Shown here one piece after another: positions 7,132 through 12,906 of a DNA stretch of 12,906 nt. Positions within the stretch are counted from its first letter, which is position 1; every line of letters begins with the position of its first letter. Location: the NCBI GenBank assembly GCA_963169175.1, contig CAUJFK010000218.1:1-12906 (forward strand), read 5' to 3'. The DNA is from Acidobacteriota bacterium (GTDB lineage: Bacteria > Acidobacteriota > Blastocatellia > Pyrinomonadales > Pyrinomonadaceae). A model generated the notes under the pieces. That model saw only the letters and a list, made by a program, of their open reading frames with translations. It ran no database searches and was not told where the DNA came from. A program made the position numbers and the translations under genes.

Positions 7132-7148
7132 TTGGCACGATTATTGAT
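7132..7148 (+). promoter_or_regulatory. Sigma-54-like (-24/-12) promoter before the OmpA gene
   Basis: TTGGCACG (7132-7139), four bases, then TTGAT (7144-7148) matches the RpoN consensus TTGGCACG-N4-TTGCW except for GA instead of GC at -12. The -24 GG (7134-7135) and the -12 dinucleotide (7146-7147) are separated by exactly ten bases, as required. Initiation would be near 7159, giving a leader of about 160 bases before the OmpA ATG. No activator gene is in the window. Confidence 0.5.
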
Positions 7149-7208
7149 AAAGCAACCGCAGGCTGAAGTATTGCCCTTTTTTATTTGAATGTTCGGTCAT
7201 CCGAAGAA

Positions 7209-7273
7209 AGCGGCTTAAGACAATGTCGTGATCTAAAGCAAGGGTCGGAGAAGCCGCCCTAAACAACGGCGGC
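7209..7273 (+). other. Leader region with two mutually exclusive hairpins
   Basis: GCGGCTT (7210-7216) can pair with AAGCCGC (7251-7257). GCCGCC (7253-7258) can instead pair with GGCGGC (7268-7273) around a nine-base loop. The shared segment means only one stem can form at a time. The second stem ends 33 bases before the Shine-Dalgarno sequence of the OmpA gene. The sequence does not match a riboswitch class I know, and there is no T-run, so any effect would more likely be on translation or mRNA stability. Confidence 0.3.
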
Positions 7274-7318
7274 GAAAGGATCGATTTTCAGCATTATTAG
7301 GTTTGAAGGAGTTAAGCT

Positions 7319-8323
7319 ATGACAAAGAAAATTACGATATTGGCCTTGAGCCTTATGCTGGGCGCGTTTAGCGTTCTTGCGCAGGATGCGCCGACAAACG
7401 GTACAACGGACGCCCAGACAAGAAATCTGGCTGCGGGACAGAAATATAAGATCAAGGGTGTTGTCGTTTCGCAGGACGCCGGCAGCATGATCGTACGCGA
7501 TTCAGTGGGTGTCGATACGCGAGTGTTGACCAACGGCGCCAGCATTAAGACCAAGGGTGGTTGGTTTGGCGGCGGCGACCCAGTTGCGGCGAACCAGATC
7601 GTTCGCGGGCTATATCTTGAGGCCGAAGGACGCGGCGACAACGCCGGTTCGCTGGCGGCGACCAAGATACGCATGGACAAGGACGATTTCCGCGTGGCAC
7701 AGTCGATCGACAGCCGCGTTGGGCCGGCCGAAGAACGCCTGACGGCGGCCGAGGAAAATGCCCGCCGCGTTTCGGGCCAGATCGATGAGCTGTTGGCCAT
7801 CTCGAACGCCGCTCGCGGCGGTGCGAAGGCCGCTCAGGAAACGGCCGATGCAGCCATTGCCGGTGTGAACGCGACAAACGAACGTATCAGCGCAATGGAT
7901 GATTATGTCGTCCAATCGACCGCTACGGTCAACTTCCGCGTTAATAGTGCGATACTTTCACCGGAAGCCAAGGCATCGCTTGATGAGGTTGCATCAGCGG
8001 CCCAGTCGATGAAGGGATACTTTATCGAGGTTACAGGTTTTGCATCGGCGGACGGCAGTGTTGCAAAGAACAAGGTGCTTAGCCAGCGTCGTGCACAGGC
8101 GGTGATCGATTATTTGGTCGAGAACCACAATGTTCCGCTTCGACGCGTAGGCAACTCGTACGGTTTTGGCGAACTCCAGGCCGTTGCGGACAATACGACC
8201 CGCGAAGGCCGTGAACAGAATCGCCGTGTTGAGATCAAGCTTTTGGTAAACCGCGGACTCAATCAGAATGTCGAGGTTCGATCAACAGCATCAACTGAGC
8301 CAGGGACCAGCAACGAGGAATAA
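7319..8323 (+). CDS. OmpA-family outer-membrane-associated protein with DUF5666-like N-terminal domain
   Basis: This is a 334-residue exported protein. ATG 7319 has an ideal AAGGAG (7306-7311) seven bases upstream. The signal peptide covers residues 1-20 or so (MTKKITILALSLMLGAFSVLA). Residues 41-120 form a DUF5666-like beta domain (KIKGVVVSQDAGSMIVRD...). Residues 125-197 are an Ala/Glu-rich helical or coiled-coil segment. Residues 203-308 are the OmpA C-terminal domain (NFRVNSAILSPEA, LSQRRAQAVIDYL, EGREQNRRVEI), which in the family anchors the envelope to peptidoglycan. There is no N-terminal beta-barrel, so it is probably periplasmic. The position of the usual diaminopimelate-binding Asp is Ser243, although the paired Arg258 is kept. 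Expression may be sigma-54-dependent, and the gene is closed by a long hairpin. Confidence 0.9.
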   Translation: MTKKITILALSLMLGAFSVLAQDAPTNGTTDAQTRNLAAGQKYKIKGVVVSQDAGSMIVRDSVGVDTRVLTNGASIKTKGGWFGGGDPVAANQIVRGLYLEAEGRGDNAGSLAATKIRMDKDDFRVAQSIDSRVGPAEERLTAAEENARRVSGQIDELLAISNAARGGAKAAQETADAAIAGVNATNERISAMDDYVVQSTATVNFRVNSAILSPEAKASLDEVASAAQSMKGYFIEVTGFASADGSVAKNKVLSQRRAQAVIDYLVENHNVPLRRVGNSYGFGELQAVADNTTREGREQNRRVEIKLLVNRGLNQNVEVRSTASTEPGTSNEE

Positions 8324-8346
8324 TCTGTCTGGCCGTCATTTAACTT

Positions 8347-8397
8347 GAGGGCAAAAGCTGCGAAATTGGTGAAAACCTTTTTCGCTCTTTTGCCCTC
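8347..8397 (+). terminator. Long hairpin after the OmpA gene
   Basis: GAGGGCAAAAG (8347-8357) pairs perfectly over 11 bases with CTTTTGCCCTC (8387-8397). After a small internal loop GCGAAA (8360-8365) pairs with TTTCGC (8380-8385), and a tip GGT-GAAA-ACC (8368-8377) closes with a GNRA-type tetraloop. It begins 23 bases after the OmpA stop. Only scattered Ts follow, so it may protect the 3' end of the mRNA as much as terminate. Confidence 0.6.
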
Positions 8398-8453
8398 TAA
8401 CTTTGTGATGTGATCGTTCATCGATCCAATTAGACCCGCACGGCTAACCTGCT

Positions 8454-9572
8454 ATGAGATCCAAAATCAACAGTATTGCTTTCTCCCTCTTTGCCATATT
8501 TGTGTTAGCGACAGCGGCCATTTCGGCACAAACCCCAACGCCGGCACCGACGCCTGTTATCAAGGAAGAAGACCAGGTCATCAAGGTCAGTTCGCGGCTG
8601 GTGGTCGTTCCGGTCTCGGTAAGTGACGCGAACGGCGAGCCTGTGCCGGGCCTGACGGCGGCAAATTTTCGCGTGAGCGAGGAAGGCCGCCCGCAGGCGA
8701 TAGACAGCGTCGGTAACGCGCAGGAAGTTCCGCTTGAGATAGCTCTGCTTATCGATGTTTCGGGAAGCGTGAATCCGCTTTTCGAGTTTGAGAAAAAGGC
8801 GGCGGGCCAGTTTCTGCGGACGGTGATGAAGCCGGACGACCGTGCCACGATCTTTTTGATCGGCGACAGGCCATCGGCGACCTTGAAAAGTGAGAATGCG
8901 GCTCTCGCGGCCGAACGACTGGCCAAAATCGTCCCGTCCGGCAAATTCACGGCGTTCTACGATACGGTTGCGGCCGCGGCAAATTATCTGAAACAAAACG
9001 CTCCGTCAAAAAGCCTTAGGGTAATAATTGCGTTGACCGACGGTGAGGATAATTGGAGCGATCTGGTGCGAGAGTCAGAGAAAGCAACTTACCGTGACGT
9101 GGACGTAAACTCGCTTACGCCCGAGAAACGAAATCAGCTTGCGGCAACGACGGACAACGCCCACCGCAACGCGCAAGCGCATATATCGCGCGAACTGCAG
9201 AACGCGGACACCGTTTTTTATGCGATCAACCCGGCGGGCAGATCGATAAAGTTGAACAAGATAAGTATGCGCGCCCAAACCGGAATGGAAAAGTTTGCGA
9301 ACGAAACCGGCGGGACATTCTATTTGCCGAACTTTGCCCCGACCGAGACCAAGGACACGCTTCAGAATTCAAGCAACGCCAAAAAGAACGAAACCACGCT
9401 GGACACGATCTTCAAATCGCTTGCCAACGACCTTCGGGCACAGTATCTGATCCAGTATTATTCGGAAGCGGAATATCCGAACAACAAGTTCGTCAAACTG
9501 GACGTTGGCCTGCAGCAGACGGCCCCGAATCTCAGGCTAAGAGCGCGGAACGGATATTACGTTAAAAACTGA
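8454..9572 (+). CDS. Secreted VWA-domain protein (VWFA-related, acidobacterial type)
   Basis: This is a 372-residue exported protein. A signal peptide occupies residues 1-25 (ending TAAISA), followed by a Thr/Pro linker. Residues 42-90 form a short beta domain typical of this group (VPVSVSDANGEPVPGL, FRVSEEGRPQ). A von Willebrand A domain starts near residue 95. Its metal-ion adhesion site is complete: Asp101-x-Ser103-x-Ser105, Thr166 in GKFTAFYD, and Asp196 in TDGED. The C-terminal part (YLIQYYSEAEYPNNKFVKLDV, ending RLRARNGYYVKN) is also characteristic of the acidobacterial VWFA-related family. The role is probably metal-dependent protein binding at the envelope; the partner is unknown. No good Shine-Dalgarno sequence precedes ATG 8454. 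Hairpins on both sides suggest a single-gene transcript. Confidence 0.9.
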   Translation: MRSKINSIAFSLFAIFVLATAAISAQTPTPAPTPVIKEEDQVIKVSSRLVVVPVSVSDANGEPVPGLTAANFRVSEEGRPQAIDSVGNAQEVPLEIALLIDVSGSVNPLFEFEKKAAGQFLRTVMKPDDRATIFLIGDRPSATLKSENAALAAERLAKIVPSGKFTAFYDTVAAAANYLKQNAPSKSLRVIIALTDGEDNWSDLVRESEKATYRDVDVNSLTPEKRNQLAATTDNAHRNAQAHISRELQNADTVFYAINPAGRSIKLNKISMRAQTGMEKFANETGGTFYLPNFAPTETKDTLQNSSNAKKNETTLDTIFKSLANDLRAQYLIQYYSEAEYPNNKFVKLDVGLQQTAPNLRLRARNGYYVKN

Positions 9573-9594
9573 ACATTGGAAATTGGGTACTGTT

Positions 9595-9629
9595 AAAAGC
9601 GGCGAAGATCGGGATCTTCGCCGCTTTTT
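9595..9629 (+). terminator. Intrinsic terminator of the VWA gene
   Basis: AAAAGCGGCGAAGATC (9595-9610) and GATCTTCGCCGCTTTT (9613-9628) are perfect reverse complements over 16 bases with GG between them; the tip will open to give a usable loop. The stem runs into a T5 tract (9625-9629). It begins 23 bases after the VWA stop. The A-run on the left arm also makes it usable from the minus strand. Confidence 0.9.
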
Positions 9630-9651
9630 AGCATAGACAGATGGTGCGATC

Positions 9652-9774
9652 CTAATCCACTGGCATCATCAGATCGAGCTGGGTGCGGCCCGGTTTTATG
9701 AAGACCGGCGGAACTCCCGGGGTGTTGTATAACCAGAACTTGAGTGTTCTGGTCGAGCCGTCGTTCAGCGCCAT
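9652..9774 (-). pseudogene. Possible gene remnant or 40-residue small protein
   Basis: On the minus strand ATG 9774 opens a 40-residue frame ending at TAG 9654-9652. The frame is open further up to a TAA at 9807-9805. Its translation (for example LKFWLYNTPGVPPVFIKPGR) looks like the C-terminal strand of a beta-sandwich domain, not random translation. No ribosome binding site is evident. I could not connect it through a single frameshift to a sensible upstream protein: the same strand carries the Cys-rich gene, which stops 100 bases earlier at 9908. It may be the tail of a decayed gene or an independent microprotein. A longer overlapping frame on this strand (9593-9814) reads as low-quality sequence and was rejected. 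Confidence 0.3.
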
Positions 9775-9907
9775 CGAGAACGTTCGTGAGGACGCGGGAG
9801 GAATTTAGGGGCAACTTTGATGAGAGGTATGGATCGATACAAGAAAACCGCCGGGCCTTTGCGGCATCGGCGGCTTCTGTGTATTCACGGATAGGTAATT
9901 GCCAAAA

Positions 9908-10429
9908 CTATTCCGCGAATCTTCCGGCCGGGATCGCCGGCTTTCCCATCAATGGCATGGATCGGTCTTTGTTCGAATCAGTGGCCGGCTTTGGCGTTGG
10001 TGCCGCAATATTCCCCATCAATACCGGCCGTTCGGTCCGCGGAACAAGCGGCAGGACGACACGCCGCACCGATATAAAATTTCGGCCCAAAATTGGTATC
10101 GCCGCCAAGGCCCCGAGCACGGCCAGAACCACTGAAAATGCCGCTGCCGCACAAACCGACAGCCGCTGCTTTACTCTTGCCCAGCCGACCGGGCAATCGG
10201 CCGTCAAAACAGTACCGTCACTTCGCTGGAAGTATCTCACACAAAGCTTTCCTTCACTAACCCGCAGCAGATTTTCTGCGTCATAGCGCGTCATTCCCGA
10301 CAGGTTGTAAACATTAAGCTTGCACTCACCGCAAAACCGCCTCCGCTCATTGCCCTGCATCGCGTTCCAATTCGCCGAACACGGGCTGGCGATCCTGATA
10401 TTATCCAACGGACTTTCAAACCTATCCAT
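9908..10429 (-). CDS. Cys-rich N-terminal domain protein with one membrane segment (hypothetical)
   Basis: This is a 173-residue protein. I chose ATG 10429, two codons inside the longest frame, because a GGAG (10438-10435) lies five bases before it, whereas the upstream GTG directly abuts that motif. Residues 1-88 form a Cys-rich domain with Cys17, Cys33-x-x-Cys36, Cys63 and Cys79. Its motifs are PCSANWNAM, RRRFCGECKLNVYNLSGMT and DGTVLTADCPVG. I recall this arrangement from uncharacterised acidobacterial and other bacterial membrane proteins. One hydrophobic segment follows at about 90-112, then a basic and Pro-rich tail, so the Cys domain is probably cytoplasmic and the tail outside. Four to five cysteines could hold a metal ion, but this is inference. 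It stands alone, with about 150 bases to nadE upstream. Confidence 0.82.
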   Translation of the reverse strand: MDRFESPLDNIRIASPCSANWNAMQGNERRRFCGECKLNVYNLSGMTRYDAENLLRVSEGKLCVRYFQRSDGTVLTADCPVGWARVKQRLSVCAAAAFSVVLAVLGALAAIPILGRNFISVRRVVLPLVPRTERPVLMGNIAAPTPKPATDSNKDRSMPLMGKPAIPAGRFAE

Positions 10430-10576
10430 ATACACTCCGTAAATACCCGGCTGGTTGCCGATGTGTATTGAACGGAGAAGGTTTAGAAGATTTGCAGTCT
10501 ATTTTGCCGGGTCGAGAATTTGTAGGGTTAGGATCAAAGATCTGGTGCCGGGACACAGCCAGTTCAGTAGTTAAGA

Positions 10577-12238
10577 TCAGATCGAACGTCGATATTTATG
10601 CGTGATCGGCCTTCGGCGTCCGATGCCGATGGCGTTGCGGGACACAATCAGTGTTGGCGGAAGCTGCTGGCGTTTGAATTCATTTGCCGGATGCTCGACC
10701 TTGTTTAGAATGCCGTAAACGAGTTCCGCGTCGTGGCCGGCGGCAATGATCTCTTTGGGTGATAATTTTTGCTCAAAGTATAACTCGAGCACGGGATCCA
10801 TCAACTCGTATGGCGGGAGGCTGTCCTGATCGAATTGGTTTGGCGCCAATTCGGCAGACGGCGGCTTTTCGATGATGCGGTTTGGGATGACCTCACGCCC
10901 GGCGCGCTTGTTTATCTCGCGCGAGATCGCCCACACTTCCGTCTTGAGTACATCGCCAAGCACCGCCAATCCGCCGTTGGTGTCGCCGTATAATGTGCAG
11001 TAACCGACCGCGAGCTCCGATTTATTGCCGGTCGAAAGCAGAAGGCGCCCCTCGGCATTTGAGATGGCCATAAGGATCACTCCACGCAAGCGGCTTTGTA
11101 AATTCTCGGCCGCAAGCGACTCACCGCCGCGCGTCGGCGCCCGCAGATCCATCTGGTCGAGCAGTACGTCAAACGCACCGGAGATCGGCTCTGTCCTCAC
11201 TTCGCAGCCAAGATTGCGTACCAGTTCCTCAGAATCCTTAATGCTCCCTTCCGACGAAAACGGCGACGGCATCATCACGCAAAGCAGATTCTCGGGCCCG
11301 ATCGCCTCGGCGGCCAGCGCGGCCACAAGCGATGAATCGATTCCGCCAGACAGGCCGAGAACCGCTTTCTGAAATCCATTTTTTCGCGCATAGTCACGAA
11401 TTCCGAGCACGAGGGCATTGTGGATCGACCCGATCTCGCCGCCGGTTATACCGCGTGCGTCCGGTTTCCTAACATCCAGCTCGACGGTTTCGACAAACTC
11501 TTCAAACGCCGCCGCCTGCAGAATAATGTCGCCTTCTTCATCTGCAACCAGGCTTGCGCCGTCAAAAATAATACCGTCGTTTCCGCCAACAAGATTTACA
11601 AAAATGATCGGCACACGATTCGCCTTTGCCCGGTGGGCGACCATATCGCATCGGAGCTGGATCTTGCCCTTATTGTACGGCGAGGCATTAATAGACACGA
11701 CGAGCTCCGCCCCCATCGCGATGACCTCATCGGCCGGGTCGCTTGCATAAAGGCGTTCCTTCCAAAACGTCTTGTCGTTCCAAAAATCTTCGCACACGAC
11801 CACGCCCAGTTTTACGCCGTTCACGTCGAACAACTGGCGGCCGCTTTGATTTGGCTCAAACCAGCGCGGGTCGTCGAACACGTCGTATTCGGGCAGAAGC
11901 GTTTTATCAACCGTGCCGATCAGCTTTCCGTCCGCGATGATCGCCGCACAGTTAAATATTCTTCTCCCGTTCTTGTTCGGGTTCTTGCGGATCGTACCGA
12001 CCACGGCCGTTATTCCTTCCGTCGCCCGAACGATCTTCTCAAGCGTATCGCTTGCATGCTCAATGATGTCCGCGTCCTGAAACCAATCCTGAGACGTGTA
12101 ACCGTGCGTTACCAACTCCGGAAAAACGACCAAGCCAGAGCCTTGCTCCTTCGCCTGCCCGATAGCAGAAACTATCTTCGCCGTGTTCCCTTCGATATCG
12201 CCGTTCGTCGTATTTATCTGAGCGATGGTGACCTTCAT
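10577..12238 (-). CDS. nadE: Glutamine-dependent NAD+ synthetase
   Basis: This 553-residue enzyme makes NAD+ from nicotinate adenine dinucleotide, ATP and glutamine, the last step of NAD synthesis, in the cytoplasm. The N-terminal nitrilase-type glutaminase domain (about 1-260) has its catalytic triad: Glu41 in FPELVTHGY, Lys112 in DKTLLPEY and Cys149 in VCEDFW. The C-terminal synthetase domain (about 265-553) has the ATP-pyrophosphatase loop SGGIDSS (297-303) and the motif STGNKSELAVGY (402-413). Length and domain order are normal for the two-domain bacterial enzyme. I start it at ATG 12238 (MKVTIAQINTTNGDIEGN), which matches the usual family N-terminus; an in-frame GTG at 12256 would lie before the -10 box. 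A perfect TATAAT ends only seven bases upstream, so the mRNA may be leaderless. Confidence 0.95.
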   Translation of the reverse strand: MKVTIAQINTTNGDIEGNTAKIVSAIGQAKEQGSGLVVFPELVTHGYTSQDWFQDADIIEHASDTLEKIVRATEGITAVVGTIRKNPNKNGRRIFNCAAIIADGKLIGTVDKTLLPEYDVFDDPRWFEPNQSGRQLFDVNGVKLGVVVCEDFWNDKTFWKERLYASDPADEVIAMGAELVVSINASPYNKGKIQLRCDMVAHRAKANRVPIIFVNLVGGNDGIIFDGASLVADEEGDIILQAAAFEEFVETVELDVRKPDARGITGGEIGSIHNALVLGIRDYARKNGFQKAVLGLSGGIDSSLVAALAAEAIGPENLLCVMMPSPFSSEGSIKDSEELVRNLGCEVRTEPISGAFDVLLDQMDLRAPTRGGESLAAENLQSRLRGVILMAISNAEGRLLLSTGNKSELAVGYCTLYGDTNGGLAVLGDVLKTEVWAISREINKRAGREVIPNRIIEKPPSAELAPNQFDQDSLPPYELMDPVLELYFEQKLSPKEIIAAGHDAELVYGILNKVEHPANEFKRQQLPPTLIVSRNAIGIGRRRPITHKYRRSI

Positions 12239-12245
12239 AGAAAAG

Positions 12246-12251
12246 ATTATA
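12246..12251 (-). promoter_or_regulatory. nadE: TATAAT -10 box directly before nadE
   Basis: On the minus strand a perfect TATAAT (12251-12246) is followed by only seven bases (12245-12239) before the nadE ATG at 12238. Transcription would begin at or next to the A of the ATG. The -35 is poor (TTTGGA at 16 bases, three of six matches). No Shine-Dalgarno sequence is present in this gap. Confidence 0.5.
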
Positions 12252-12333
12252 GTCACAGGATCGACAATCCAAAATGGACCGGTCTGAACCCTACGAGCAT
12301 TCTATGGCGGGAGAGCTCTGAAAGGCCGGGCAA

Positions 12334-12900
12334 TTAAAAGTTGGGCTTGTTCGATACGGGATTACCCTTTTCGGCCTGTTTGAGTCTATCCAGTTTTAAG
12401 TAAACCGAAAAAGCGCTGTTGCCGGTACTGTCCAAGGCATCGACAAATCTCTCGCGTTGGTCACCGTCAAAAGTATTGACCGACCTTAGAAGATACTTTG
12501 CGTGGAAGAGCCAGTGAAGCGGGGCGTCTCGCTGCAGGCTAGAATTTCTCAAAAACAATCCAAACTCCCGCAGGACATCGAGTTGACCGGGACCGGGTGG
12601 AACGACCTGAAAAAGCGAGTTGAACGTAACACTTTTTTGATGGAGGTAGTCAATTTCTGTTTCTTCATCATCAGAACGCCAGGCATTGAATTCTTCTCTG
12701 AATTTCTCTAACTGCTCCTGCCATTTCTGCTCCGACCTTTGACTGTTCGTCAGTTCAACGCTGCCATCCCCAAATCGGAGTCTTTTCAACCCGCGCAAAA
12801 TACTCGCGGCCTTCGGCGACCGCCAGTACGCAAAGGTCTCGGCAGCGGGCTCCAACCTTTCCGGTTTCACGTCGTCCTCCGTCAGCGGCCGTTCAAACAT
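12334..12900 (-). CDS. Unrecognised protein, 188 residues as read (5' end may lie outside the window)
   Basis: The frame runs from ATG 12900 to TAA 12336-12334 and stays open for the last two codons of the window, so the true start could be further upstream. I do not recognise the family. There is no signal peptide or membrane segment. Residues 50-90 are highly charged and probably helical (SEQKWQEQLEKFREEFNAW). The second half has a hydrophobic, helix-rich pattern (DVLREFGLFLRNSS, PLHWLFHAKYLLRSVNTF). It lies in the same direction as nadE, 95 bases upstream of it, but the nadE promoter suggests separate transcription. Composition supports a real gene over an antisense artefact. Confidence 0.65.
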   Translation of the reverse strand: MFERPLTEDDVKPERLEPAAETFAYWRSPKAASILRGLKRLRFGDGSVELTNSQRSEQKWQEQLEKFREEFNAWRSDDEETEIDYLHQKSVTFNSLFQVVPPGPGQLDVLREFGLFLRNSSLQRDAPLHWLFHAKYLLRSVNTFDGDQRERFVDALDSTGNSAFSVYLKLDRLKQAEKGNPVSNKPNF

Positions 12901-12906
12901 CGAGTT

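Larger units (their letters stand above)
9573..9907. other. Spacer between the VWA gene and the Cys-rich gene
   Basis: This 335-base stretch holds the intrinsic terminator of the VWA gene (9595-9629) and, on the minus strand, a short protein-like frame at 9652-9804, listed separately. Between about 9810 and 9907 I see no supportable gene in any frame. The short motif at 9575-9587 (CATTGGAAATTGG) looks like degenerate intergenic repeat material. Confidence 0.5.

Noticed and set aside
7209..7273. Cyclic-di-GMP (GEMM) riboswitch
   Set aside because: The conserved GEMM core sequences and receptor helix are not present; only simple competing stems are seen.
8412..8426. Palindrome GATCG-N5-CGATC before the VWA gene as an operator
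   Set aside because: Five-base arms are short and GATCG is frequent in this DNA; no promoter boxes could be placed around it.
9593..9814. 73-codon minus-strand frame over the VWA terminator
   Set aside because: It ends inside the perfect terminator stem and has unconvincing composition; the alternative frame at 9652-9804 looks more protein-like.
11420..12337. 305-codon open frame antisense to nadE
   Set aside because: It lies opposite a gene with full catalytic motifs; its translation is rich in Arg, His and Asp without domain character, as expected for an antisense shadow of a GC-rich gene.
12502..12711. 69-codon plus-strand frame opposite the right-edge gene
   Set aside because: Shadow of the 188-residue minus-strand frame, which has better composition and spans the whole region.
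1..12906. Defence island, CRISPR, prophage or biosynthetic cluster
   Set aside because: No nuclease, helicase, integrase, transposase, phage structural gene, NRPS/PKS gene or regular repeat array is visible; the genes are housekeeping or envelope proteins.

Overview
The window reads as ordinary chromosomal DNA of an Acidobacteriota bacterium, most likely class Blastocatellia (Pyrinomonadaceae-like). This is inferred from the protein families: a VWFA-related protein of the type expanded in Acidobacteria, an OmpA-family protein with a DUF5666-like N-terminal domain, a Cys-rich one-membrane-segment protein with a DGTVLTxDCPVG motif, and a glutamine-dependent NAD synthetase with a nitrilase domain. 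Coding density is high. I see no rRNA, tRNA, CRISPR array, insertion sequence, integrase or phage gene.

Layout. 1-1459 (+): the C-terminal end of an unknown gene, a secreted Asp-box (BNR) beta-propeller protein and a translationally coupled three-segment membrane protein of the CBU_0592 type. 1550-1990 (+): a small PH-like protein. 2001-4226 (-): a secreted S9 serine peptidase, diverging across a 75-bp promoter region from a small two-segment membrane protein with a PH-like tail (4302-4718, +). 4719-5024: a spacer with a TTCGTG-rich inverted repeat and a probable promoter. 5025-6815 (+): a two-lipoyl-domain 2-oxo acid dehydrogenase E2. 6810-7049 (-): a 79-residue protein overlapping the E2 gene tail to tail. 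7050-7318: a regulatory region with a sigma-54-like promoter and a foldable leader. 7319-8323 (+): the OmpA-family protein, followed by a long hairpin. 8454-9572 (+): the secreted VWA protein, followed by a textbook intrinsic terminator. 9573-9907: a spacer with a possible gene remnant. 9908-10429 (-): the Cys-rich membrane protein. 10577-12238 (-): nadE. 12334-12900 (-): an unrecognised protein near or across the right edge.

The genes do not form one pathway. Three blocks have a common theme: several products are exported or envelope-associated (BNR protein, S9 peptidase, OmpA, VWA protein, and the small membrane proteins), while sucB and nadE are stand-alone central-metabolism genes. I found no convincing new multi-gene system. 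The most useful leads are regulatory (sigma-54-like promoter plus competing hairpins before the OmpA gene; an apparently leaderless nadE) and protein-level (an OmpA domain without its usual peptidoglycan-binding Asp; an S9 peptidase without the DPP IV double-Glu motif; the Cys-rich membrane protein). All statements come from reading the sequence by eye; no database search was run.
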